This document shows, piece after piece, positions 12,681 through 24,439 of a DNA stretch of 64,000 nt. The stretch spans positions 14,780,085 to 14,844,084 of the forward strand of contig JASSKH010000010.1 of assembly GCA_031763025.1 (NCBI GenBank), in the 5' to 3' direction. The notes below the pieces were generated by a model. It ran no database searches, had not been told where the DNA came from, and saw nothing but the letters and a program-made list of their open reading frames with translations. The position numbers were made by a program, and so were the translations under genes. Position 1 is the first letter of the stretch; each line of letters opens with the position of its first letter. This DNA is from Macrocystis pyrifera (Eukaryota; Sar; Phaeophyceae; Laminariales; Laminariaceae).

Positions 12681-13144
12681 ACCTGCCGATATGAGATATA
12701 GTAGTAGTGCGGGATCAGCATAGTACAGATCCAACACAGGAAACTTGCCCTAGATCATGCAGATAATACAGCGCCCGCGCGGCAGCATGAGGTACTGTAC
12801 ATGGTACACATGGGGAATGAATGTATCTGTCGTGAAGGATCTAAGAGCAGTAGATGAAGTGTCTGTGAGAATCGATTTTCTGTCCGAGGTGTGCAAGTAG
12901 GCATGGTATTACTATTACTACACTACTACTACTGCAGTGCTGTCCGTCAAGTTATGTTCATTCCTGCTCCGCTGCTGTTCGTGCCTCGCTCGCTGGCCCT
13001 ACCCGCGCGTGCAGCCCCTTACTTCCGGGCGACTGCAGGAGGTCTTCTTCTGCGTCCCCCCCGCGTTCCGAGCACGCATCCGGGATCCGCAGACCGCGCC
13101 ATCGGACGGCGGCACAGCAGACTCCGCCTGGCAGCGCGGGCTCG

Positions 13145-13705
13145 ATGGGCCGCATGCCGGCACCCACACCCACGTGCACGCCGACGCAAACGCCCACCGC
13201 GACACCGCTGCAAACCCCGAACAGCACCCCTTCCAGGACCCCCGCTTGTCTCGCCGTACGTCTCTCTTCTCCGATCTCTCCGGCTTGGATGCACGGCGGT
13301 GATGCGCTGCCACCGGTTCCGTCGTTTGCGTCGCGACTTTCGCCCTCTCCTGCTACCGCGGCGGCTGGTGCTGCTGGTGCTGCGGGCGCGAGTGCGGGTG
13401 CGGTAGCCGGTCCGACTCTAGGAGGACTGGGCGTCAATCTTAGAAGTAGTCTGGGAAAGAAAGGGAGCAACAGCGACCGCATGTTTGACGGCCGAGCTGG
13501 GCCGTTTGCCGGGCAGTGTGGGCCTTTCGGGAAGGGCGGTACGGGCGCATCGCGTGGTGATCAGGCAGCGGCAGGGAGGAGGGCGAGGGGGGGCTTTGAG
13601 GGGAGAGGGAATGGAGGGGCGCAAGATGGGGTCCCTTCGAGACGGCCGGAGCCGGGGGGGGGGCAGGATAGGGCGGTGCGCGTGATGCCCTCTATTGACA
13701 CAGAG
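13145..13705 (+). CDS. Proposed first exon: Thr/Pro-, Ala/Gly-rich N-terminus
   Basis: From the ATG at 13145 it encodes a Thr-Pro repeat (TPTQTPTATP), then Ala/Gly-rich sequence with LGGLGVNLRSSLGKKGSNSD, ending ...MPSIDTE before a GTGGGA donor in phase 0, which fits the phase-0 start of the exon at 14560. The minus strand is open as well, so strand and coding status are inferred mainly from the fit to the downstream exons. Its last bases and donor lie inside a 165-base tandem duplication. Confidence 0.35.
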
Positions 13706-16700
13706 GTGGGAGGCGTTTGTCTCGTGTTGCACTGCTAGTGTGCTGCTATTGTTGCTGTAATTGTTGCTGCAGTACGGTTTACCTGGTGGGGGATTGAATC
13801 GGTCAGCTTGTTTGTGGAAGATGCTGCGTGCCTGATAGTGCTTCACGTGATGCCCTCTATTGACACAGAGGTGGGAGGCGTTCGTCTCGTGTTGTACTGC
13901 TAGTGTGCTGCTATTGCTGCTGTAGTTGTTGCTGCAGTACGGTTTACCTGGTGGGGGATTGAATCGGTCAGCTTGCTTGTGGAAGATGCTGCGTGCCTGA
14001 TAGTGCTTCATGTACCTTGCATCCATTTTTCTGGCACAATCGCTTGGACGCGTCTACGGTGGACGCCTGCGTCCTTTTTTGTTTTGCCGATGCGAGGGCA
14101 AGACTCCCTCTCGCAGTCTAAGAAACGCCGTTTGACTCCATTTGACTGGTCAGTTGGTTGTCGGTTGCACGACGTTGGATGCTGGACATTGGATGCGCCG
14201 ATTCAAAAGATGAGGCATACCCGGAGCACTCTCGCCGTAATACCCTACCATACGGCCTAATCCTACTTCCTGGTGTACTCCCTCGTTTTCACCCCCAATA
14301 ACGTAATGAGTGCCCAATTGTTGGAGGTATCTCTATTAGGAGTAGGAACGGTGCTCCGTCTCGAAAGGGATGCGTGATCAATGGTCAAATGACTAAGGCA
14401 AGCAACAAACGAGTACGCCCCCCCCCCCCCCCCCCCCCCCCGTTCCGTCTCGAAAGGGATGCGTAGTCAATAGTCAAATGACTAAGCCAAGCAGCAAATG
14501 AGTACGCGCCCCCCCCCCCCCCCCCCCCGCCCCCGGCTGCCTTAACAATCAACTGACAGGTCGAGGGTATGCTTGACAAGTCTAAGGGAACGCTTAGGCT
14601 GCTCCGCGACACTCTTGGCGACGAGCGAGTGCCTTCCCTCTCCCTCCGGCGTCTGAAGGACGCGTACCGGGCGGGCCGTGGCAGCGTTCGCTCTTGGACC
14701 ACTGCGGGCCTGTTCCGAACAGGTGAGAGCTGTATAGACGTATAGATTGCTGTGTAGACGTGTAGGCTATAGACCTTGCCCCGGCTTCTTCGACAAAATG
14801 ATTGGAAAGTTGAAGGCTGAAGTTGATTTTCAACGTGAACCCTAACCCTTACCGTCTGGGAAATTTCCCGGAATGAAGATGTGATGTAAAGAGAGTGTGG
14901 ACTACAGCAACGGGTACCCTTTTCAACAGCCCCTCGAAACGGGCCGGCCATACCGCCCTGATCTCCGAGCCGCTGGTATCCCCATTTAAGAGCGATTTGA
15001 TGTTTTCCCGGGAAAAGAGCACAAAAATCTCTCTGATATCCTATTTTTCGCTTGAAGTGCGCAAAAGCTCGCAAAGCGGGAAAAGTCCGGCGAAGCCTGG
15101 TTATCAAAGTTTTCGGGCCAAGCCGAATTTTCTGCCCTTCCTTAAGTCAGTTTTCTCTTGTTATGGGCGCTCTTAAATCGGGTACCGGTATGTATCCCAC
15201 TGCTGTATAATCGAGTTAGTCGGAGCGGGCCCTAGCCGTAAGCAGTTGAGGAGCAGGTGATGGCTGGTCACGCGTGGGTGTGTGACGGGGAGTTGGAAAC
15301 TCAAGTATGCCGGTGACGTGGGTCTCTGCTGATGCTAAACCAGTAGCCATACCGGACGGACCACTGTTGTTGTTTCGCACTATTACGGGGGACCATAGTA
15401 AATAGGATCTACGGTACACACAAAAACCTATGTATTCAACTAATTTTACAATAAATATATATGGTCCTATTTACTAGGGTCCCCGGTAATAACGCGTTTG
15501 TGTCGGGTGTAAACCAAAGCAACCTTGAGGTGGCGTCGCCACGACCAACTCGCTGCTGCTGCTCGCTCTTCCGCGGCGGGGGGCGGGCGACAGGACTGGT
15601 ACCTCCTGATCAAACTTGGTATACGAAACGTACGTCACGCCCAACTCACTTCTGTTAGTTTTTTTTGGGGGGATGTACTCAGTGTCATGCGTGGCGGTAG
15701 TTGTATGACCGCGCAGAGGGTGTGTGCTCATTGACATGCATGGCCGTACGTAGTCGTATTACCATAGACCCTGGCATCGCTACAATATGCCGAGACAGAG
15801 CACATCGGGTTTTCACGGACCAGGCGGGGGGCAGAAATGAAATGATACCTCTTGACCAAACAGTCCAGTACGGAAACCTAAACACACACTCCGAGAGCGC
15901 CCCCTTGTCCGGCCTCGCCCCGCCCCCCTATGATAATCTATGATATTCGCTTACTGCCGCACTTTCTGAACGATATTTCTTGCCGATCTGGTGCCTAGCA
16001 TGCAATATGGAAACGTAAACATACACTCCGCGAGCACCCCCCTGCCCCCCCCCCCCCCCCCCCCCCGCCGCCCCACCTCTTATGACATTCGCTTACGGCC
16101 ACATGTTCTGAGTTCTGAACGGTACGTATTATTCCTTATACCGTAATTGTTGCTCCCGGCGCGCGCAGGCCATGTCGCGGCTGAATCAGGCGCTCCTCTG
16201 ATCGAGGTCGGGCAAGATCGCTTGGGCGTCTTGTCTTCCACGGAAGCCTACCTCTTCCACTTCCAGATGAAACCGACGCCAGAGGATGGTGCGCAAATAG
16301 CCGGCGGGGTAGGCAACATGGACAGTCCTAAGGGGGGGAAGAAGGAGGAGGATTTGCATTTGATGTACCTGTGGCTGGGACGGGAGGCCGGCGCTGAAGC
16401 ACGAACAGCAGCGCGAGCGCAGGTGCGTGGGGTGCGGGGTCTTGGCCTAGCGGAATTGGTCGTTAGACTGGCGGAATCTGCCGTGGAATAATTTGTCATC
16501 GCGCTGTTGTATCTCTCCTGCGCCGTGCTGGAGTGTCCTATGTACGAATAGCAAAATAAATATTTGTTTTAGAAAGCGAAAACGTAACATTTGCTCGATG
16601 TGCCATGGTAGCGTCCGGACGCGCTTTTCTCCTCTGCGCTGTGCGGTCAAAACAAATTACTCTTCGGTGTGTGTTCAAGAATGTCTTACCTCTTGCCTAC

Positions 16701-17207
16701 CTCTGTGGACGTTACCCTAGCCTCCTCTTCGGTGTTTGTTCGTGGCGTGTACAAACCTGCATGTTGTAGCTCGTTGCATGTTCCTCTCGCTTGACGTGCA
16801 CCGGTGCGATACTTGTGACATTCCGTGGTCGCAAACTTTTTGCGCACAACCCGGTACGTGGAGCTATTGTTAATAGCCCGTTTTACGGCGCACGTATGAC
16901 CTTTTTCGGCAACGCCACTGTCCTCGGCCGCTGTTACTGGCAGGGCGCAACGCTATTGGGATGCCACTCGTCCTCGCCGTCGCAGCTGCCGCTTCTCGAC
17001 GTGGAGCAGGGATGCGAGCCGGCGCTATTCCTGGCTCTCTTCTCGTATATGGTCCCTCCCTTGGCTGCCGTGGTACTGCAGGGTCGAGAACAGACGCCGG
17101 ACCTAAGGCGAGTGCAAAGTCGTTGCGCATGTTCGGTGTGTAGCTATGTATAGCTAAACGGACCCTCGAACATTGGATAGCGAAAACGGTGTACGTGGAC
17201 ACCGCGG

Positions 17208-17239
<32 letters not shown>

Positions 17240-19565
17240 TGTACTCATGTCATGCATGGCCGTACAGCGGTAGTCGTATGACTATAGACCCAAGCACGCT
17301 TACAATGCCGGGATGGGGCACGTCGGGTTTTCGCCGACCAGGCAGGCGTTCCTTGTACCAAGCGCGAAGCGCCGTGAGGTGTTGGGCAAGTCGCATGAAG
17401 AGTGAGCTGCATCTTACCTAGAACCGCTTGTAAGGCGGGCTTGCGGGGAGGGAGAGGGGGGGGTGTTGTAGATGTAGGGTTAGCATCTTAAAGGATACGC
17501 GCGCAACTAGAAGAGGGTACAGCAGCAGGAAGGGTTGCGGTGGGCGCACTGCAAGGCAAAGTGCGGGTAGGGTGTGTGACAGGCTATGTAGAGGGTGTGG
17601 TATCGGTTTGTGTTGTTCAGGGACAAACTTGAGTAGAATTGGTCTTCCGCGTAAGTCTAAAACCGAGTTGTGAGCTGCCAATGTGGCTTGTGCGAATATT
17701 GTGCCGGAGAACACAATTGCAATTAATATCGATGCCGTTGACTCTCCCCGATCACGCCACATATGTGGCAGGGTCGCATCGCCTTCGCGATAAGACAAGT
17801 ACCTTGGTAGGTGTTTGGGCTCCCTGTCCTCGGGCACTACTTGTTCTTGAAGTGACCGGTGACTAACCGACCTACGGACAACGCACTTGTTGAAGCGAGA
17901 CTGTTGCAACGAGAGAGGTACATGTCCAATCACGAAGAAGGATGGTTGTTATCATGGTATAGGAGAGCGCCTTTTTTTTTACGCGTCTAAACCGTCAAGG
18001 TATCCAGGTCTCATTTTACTGGTTTTTATTTTAGTGTTGGGGGCGGTGAGACTAACGGTCCATCCACGGTCTCATTAAATCCCGCAAAACCCCCTGGTGT
18101 CTGTTGTTGCCGAATCTCACTAGAAACCCGTCCTCCCACACAACACACCCTCCATCCATGGCCTATCGCCCCGCTCCACCCCGCGCAGGGTGCTCGAATT
18201 GCAGGAAAGCCCCTGTCTGCACGGATCGGGTATAGCGCTCGCTGTAGAGGGGGATGCTTCCCTGTTGGCAAAGCACGGACCTTTGCCGGGCCGCAGCTAC
18301 GTTATTCTCGTGCGCCCTCGTCGGCGCCGGGTGGGAAGCGGCGGAAGCAGCACCCCCAGTGGTAGCGGTAGCAGCGAAGGAGGAAGGAGTGCGGGGGGGG
18401 GTGGAGGCGGTGGCGGTGGTGAAGCTGGGAGGAGGGCGGGTGTTTGTGCTTTCGACGAGGGGTACTACTGGCACGGTGTGGGAGAAACGCCTGCTGTTGA
18501 AGAGGTAAGTTTTTGCCTTGGGAATATCGGGATTTTTCTTTGGGGGGGGGGGGGGGGGGGGGGGATTGGACGAAAGGAAGGGCGTCGGGTTTTGTACTGT
18601 ATTGTTCGCGACGAATGCAGGATTTGTTCGTATATGTAAGCACTGAACGAAGGCTTTTGTCAGTCGTTTCGTGCTCGGGTTATATTGATGTTGTCTTCCC
18701 GTATATCGCTTGGGTTCGAGAAGTCGTGGTCGGATGTTTGCACGACCATGCCACTATCTCGGCAGCGGGTTGATCAGTGCTCTACGTAGCGTATTGTACT
18801 CGGCGTCGGTTGGCAACAACGCCACAGCAGTACGTGCTAGATCACGTAATGGGCAGATCAAATCAAAGGCGAAGTTGACCAAACACGGAGTACCAGGTAT
18901 TAAAAATTGGTATAGCTCTCGTCGGTATATGGTGGTGTATACCAATATTTGTGTGCAACTGTCGTCAATTTGTGTGCATTATTGATATTAATAGTAGAAG
19001 GGAATAATTCCGGTTTGGATTGTAATGCGTAGGTTTTGTCGTGATTGGCAAAAAAAAAGGAACAAATCGTAAGAAGGGAATGTTTGCGGTCGGAAGACGC
19101 GGAGACGGTCATAAGGCTTCAAATCCCCGCCCTCATTCACCCCGCTCCAAAGTAAGGCATGCCCTATATACTCTGTTACCCCGCTTTAGGACCGGACTCC
19201 CGTTTCGGGAGAAATTACTTGAAATTTTGCCTAGATATCAGTTTGTTTACACTACCGCAGTGCACTTCCAAAAAAGGCTCTTGAGTGACCGTGCAAACCA
19301 GCAACTCGGTTCGCTTGTAGCATCAGATATTACACTACGAATAACAGAATGCTATTGCGCGCCTTCCCACATGTCATGCCATCCAATGCCCACATTGATT
19401 TGCATCGGTCAGGTGGGGATCCTTCTCTGCCAGCAGGTAGACCGCATGTTCCCCTCCCCGCTGACCATCGAGTGCGCGAAGCGGAGGAGGAGAGGGACTG
19501 GGAAGAGGCGGCGCATCGACGTAGCGGGGCTAGGCTGCGGGATGATGAGAGGGTGAGAAGCAGAA

Positions 19566-19596
<31 letters not shown>

Positions 19597-22500
19597 CTAT
19601 GCTGGCGGTAGCGACTCTTGATATGGAAATAGAAAGTTTGAGATCTCTGGATGGGCTGGAAAATATATATATGTATCGCGACAGACGTCGCGAGTGAGTC
19701 ATCATACGGCAGGATCAGTGTTGGACCTTGGACAACTCATGGCTTCCCACTCCATGATCTAGATCGTCCGAGGTGCCATGTTCTGTTACGGGAGACCACA
19801 GTAAATAGGACCAAATATTGTTAGTAAAAATAGGTAAATACATAGGTTTTTGTGTGTACCGCGGGTCCTATTTACTATGGTCCCCCGTAATAGATTGATA
19901 TCTGATCTGCAGGATCTACTCAGCCCGTTTGTGCCGGGTGGGAGCCATATATCCGGCTTGATCTACAGTAGTAGAGCAGGTTTCCTGGGTTGCACTTGTG
20001 CTACGGTACACGGATCCTGTACAGCGTATGGTATCGGCAGGTTAGGATAAAGATGACCTACTGTACCTGTAGATGATGTATATGCAGCTGGTAGACCATC
20101 TATCTGTCCAACGTGTGAAAGCGTGGGACCTCGATGGACTACTGTACGTAGAAAAATGTTGGTCGACAGACACTGCCTACTGTACCTGTAGATGATGTAT
20201 ATGCAGCTGGTAGACCATCTATCTGTCCAACGTGTGAAAGCGTGGGACCTCGATGGACTACTGTACGTAGAAAAATGTTGGTCGACAGACACTGCAAGTG
20301 TTACGGTACCAAAGCTGAAAGATCTTGATGGACTGGACAAATGATCGTCTCGATTGAGACACAGCGAGCGTGCGGAATCTTGGGTTTTGATCGCCGCAAG
20401 GTCGCACTTGATCGATAGCCGTGGTCTCCGTCCTTGTTGGTGCTGTTGGTGCTGTTCGTTCTTGAAGTGAGTCTTCGGTCATTGTTATGGTTTTGGTTGT
20501 TATTTTTTTTTGTATTTGAGGTGGATTTTTGGACAGAAGCGTGCGAACCGGGGCGCGCGCTCGGCGCTGGAGTGTTCCATCACCTCGCCGCGCCAAGCCA
20601 GTGATGCACTCACTGAACGGCGATCGCGGTAGCGCGGCTGTTTTTTTTTTTTTTTTTCCTAGTTTTTCGCCGTTTCGGAAAGTCAAGGAAGATGTCAAGG
20701 TTGTCATGGTATAGAGCGTACGGCACAGCAGTGTAGTGTGCGTTGCAGTGAAGAGAGGGCTGTGTTTTAAGAGAGAGATGTGCTTGACTTGATCCCTCTT
20801 CAACCCGCACTCATGTAAATAACCCTTCGAGGGCCACACTCCCATTTTTTGCGACAATTGGGGAATGGTTACTTGGAATTAGAGTTTGAGATATGTTTAT
20901 GTGCAGCAACAAAACAGTTAAAATCGGAATAGGTACGCATGGTATATGTTTTGTATAACCGTCCCAAGCCATTGCCATCTCTCAAGGTAATATTTCTCCT
21001 AAACCGATAGCTCTTTATCCGTGGCCCCCTTTGTATGCCTTACTGCTACTACTGACGTATGCTGTACTGTTTGTGTCGGTGGGCGGTCTACAGCAGTAGT
21101 GAAGTCAGCATGTCACTGCTAACAACGTCGGCTGTTTTGTCTCCTCTTTCTTTAAGGTACGTAAAGGGCATTTTTTTTTTTCATTTCTTATTTATTTAGT
21201 GTTTGTTTTGTTTTGCCGCTGTTTCTCTATTCTACTTCCTCGAAAAGATACGTGGCGGACGTGAAGCTCGGCTTGCCCGTGCCGGACGGTTTTTGGGCCT
21301 GCATCTTCCCGCAAACGTCGGCTTCGACTGGGATTCGGGCTGACGACCGGAAGCTGCTTTCGCAAGATTTGAGCCCGGGATTCCGCTCGCGCCCAGTGCG
21401 GGTGTTCGGAGTATGCGCGGAGAGCAGGAAGGCGCGGCAAAGCTTCGTGTGGGAGGTGAGCACCGAAGAAAGCGTGCGAGCCTAAAGATGGATGCCAGGA
21501 GGCCGGTCTTTGGCTTCAACGTCAAGGCTTCTTGTGGTCGTAATATTTACCGGGTACCTGGGACTAGACTTTCGTGTAAGAGTGGTCATTCAAGGTGACA
21601 AATTTCCATTGATAGCATCTTCGCATGCAAGGCGCGGGGGGGGCGTGGAGGCAGAACTCAAAACGGTAGGGCTGGGTACTGGCGATACACCTCGCCTGGA
21701 TATCGCCTGGGGATACATGTCTCCTGCCTGGGGGAGCTGCCAGGATGCCAGTGAACAGTGACCACATACGCACGCCCCTCTAAAATGTCTCGAAAACCGA
21801 ACGAAATACCGGTAAAAAATGAGCCCTGCTCCTACAGTAGAGGGGACATGACATGACCATACACTTTCGCGACATTTTTGCTTGTTTTTTTTTATTTGGT
21901 CACCCCTGAGCCGATCACTCATGGCCGAAATCAACGTACTTTTTAGCTCTAGTGAAGCGTAATCGCGTAAGACCGTGCCTCTGCCGGGGGCCCCGTCACC
22001 AGCCGGTCGGGGGTTGCGGGCGGTCGCGTTTTCGTTGCGACCAGCTTCCTGTTCGGATCTACTGTAGTTTGCCGGCTGCTGGTGCAGCCAGGATTCTCGT
22101 GTCCTCACCAGTACCCACCCAGCCTCACCCAATGTGCTCGTATTTTAGCTGCCCGAAAAGCACAACAAATATGGTACTCTGTACCAGGTATGTATGATGC
22201 CAGTATAGACGTGGTGTAACTACTGTTTGAAAAACATGTCCAATTACCAATTACGCTGAATGATACGCCAGCCCAATGGATAGGATGACCCGCACGGGAG
22301 GAGACACGAGCCAATTTTTCCTGTCAATCTGCCCCTCTCGGTTCATGCTGCCGCTCTCTTGTCCTAACACCTCTCAGGTCACTTGTGGCGGTATGCCGTC
22401 CCAGATGAGGCTGTCGCCTTCCCTTTCTCACGTTGTTGATGCTGGTGGACCCCTGGTGTACGTTTGGCACGGGGCCGGCAGTCATGGAGACGGTCGCAGG

Positions 22501-24398
22501 TATGTACCGAGCTCGAGCTTTGAAAATATGCAAATGCATCATGTGCCGTGTTGCGCGTTTTGTTTGCCCAACGGAAAGCTAGCGGTCCGTGCCATTGCGC
22601 CTAAACTCACCACACTTCCACGCTACCAAGTCGCTACGTAGCACGCGTTTGACCAGAGAAAATACCTACGGTACAACACACCAGTATATATATATACCTT
22701 GGTGAACGATCAGCGTTTGATTGAAAAAAAATAGGAAAAAATATTTACATACCTGGTACGTATATATATCGTGCTAAAAAAACGACGGGCGATCGTTTTG
22801 CTAACCTCTTCCCTCCGTGCTCGTATTTGCGTCGACCGAACCGCGCAGGCTTGCGTTGCGCGTTGCTCGTACCTACGCGACAAGCGTGGAGGGCGGGACC
22901 ACCGTGGAAGAGGCAGACGCAGGGTCCGAGCCAGTCCGTCTCCTCGACTGCTTCATAGGTTCGTGCCGCGCAAGGGCGCTTCGTAATAATGTACGGGTAG
23001 TGTATACCTACCATGGTGTCTCTTTTCTTCTTGTTTTCATCTCATACCTGGTCCTTCCCTATTGTAGTCGCACCTCAGATCCGGGGTCACCTAGTAGGCT
23101 CTTTGCCCCCCCCTCCTCCACAGAAGGCACTAGGATACACTAGCAAATGGAGGGTGACGGCGAACGTCAAGAAATGCGCAGTAGTTGTTTGTAACGAAGG
23201 CAATGTGAACCCTGTAAATTTCAGTTGGAAGCGGGGAGAAGATGAATTGCCAATCGTAGACCAGTATACATACCTTGGCGTAGAGATCTTGGGGTACACA
23301 TATAGCAAGAGTATCAGCAAAGGGTAAAGCACACGTAGGCAAGATGGATGCGATGCTGACAGACTCGCACCTTGATACTAGGGTTAAGATATGTATCCTG
23401 ATGAATGTGATAGTATCAAAGCTAGAATATGCAGGAGAAGTATGGGAAGGGAACGCGAAACTCGTAAAACAGTTGGAAACAGTACAGATGACGGCAGCTA
23501 AAAAATATTAATACGCTTAAGTACGACTAGTAATAGTAATATAGTATTAAGAGCAGAACTGGAAATGCACACACTCAAGACAAATAGAGACATGAGAAAG
23601 TTGAAATGGCAATACCAAGTAAGGAACATGCCAAAAAAGAGGTTGCCAGCCATAGTTGATAGAGCTGTATGGGAGAAAAAAATAAAAGTGTGAGCTGGAA
23701 TAAGGTGGGATGGCGTAGTTGAGAGAGTATGGAAGGATATAGGGGTAAACCAAGAAGAGGTGATGTCCGCCGGGAAGTTTGAGAGACACAAGGCAGAAGT
23801 AGAAGAAACGATATAAAGAAGGGAAAGGCTAGCGCTAAGAAACAAGGTGAAATCGGGAAAACACTCAGAGATATGCCGGGGATTGAGCGAAGGAATAGGA
23901 CTGAAAACGTATTTGCACGGCCCAATAGACTTCGCGAAAACGCTGAAACTGCGCTTTCGTGTAGGGTACCTGGACCTGCCAGAAAGAAAAAAGAGGTATA
24001 CCAGTCGGGAGGAGGAGGAAGTAGACGCACAGATGTGCCCGTGTGGCAAAGCAATAGAGAGTAAAACTTACATGTTAGGAGAATGTGAAATATACAAGGA
24101 GGAACGGGATCTGTTAGAAGAGGAGATGAGGAAAATAAACGAATGTAACATGAAGAAGTTTGGTACACTACAGTAGATAGCAGCGAGAAGACTATCGCTA
24201 TCCTAGAAGATAGATAGTGGCCACAGGCGGTCAAACGGGAAGGGGATAAGATTAGCGAAACGTTTCCATGCAATATATGGAACAACGTAATGGGCGCCCA
24301 ACTGTTGAAGGTGTCCCTATCAGGAGAACAAACGGTGCTTCGTCTCGAAAGGGATGCATGGTCAATGGTCAAATGACTAAGGCAAGCAACAAATGAGT

Positions 24399-24439
<41 letters not shown>

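Larger units (their letters stand above)
8456..13144. other. Spacer with mobile-element relics
   Basis: No convincing host exon was found. The stretch contains a MITE (9543-9674), a LINE-like C-terminus with its 3' region (10351-10812), a C/T-rich tract near 11625-11755, a cluster of TATTAATA palindromes near 10283-10350 and a GATAGATCAT repeat (12625-12680). Confidence 0.5.

Noticed and set aside
12958-13482. Minus-strand frame opposite proposed exon 1 of the gelsolin-type gene
   Set aside because: Its peptide is a Gly/Val/Ala mirror of Thr-Pro and Ala repeats, and no minus-strand neighbours fit; but the decision is not firm.
14828-14845. CCCTAACCC, telomere-like
   Set aside because: Only two partial repeats inside an intron; far too short for a telomeric tract and expected by chance.
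19041-19480. Longer plus-strand frame before proposed exon 6 of the gelsolin-type gene
   Set aside because: The gelsolin-like LRDDER segment is in a different frame (19487-19552); the longer frame has no family likeness.
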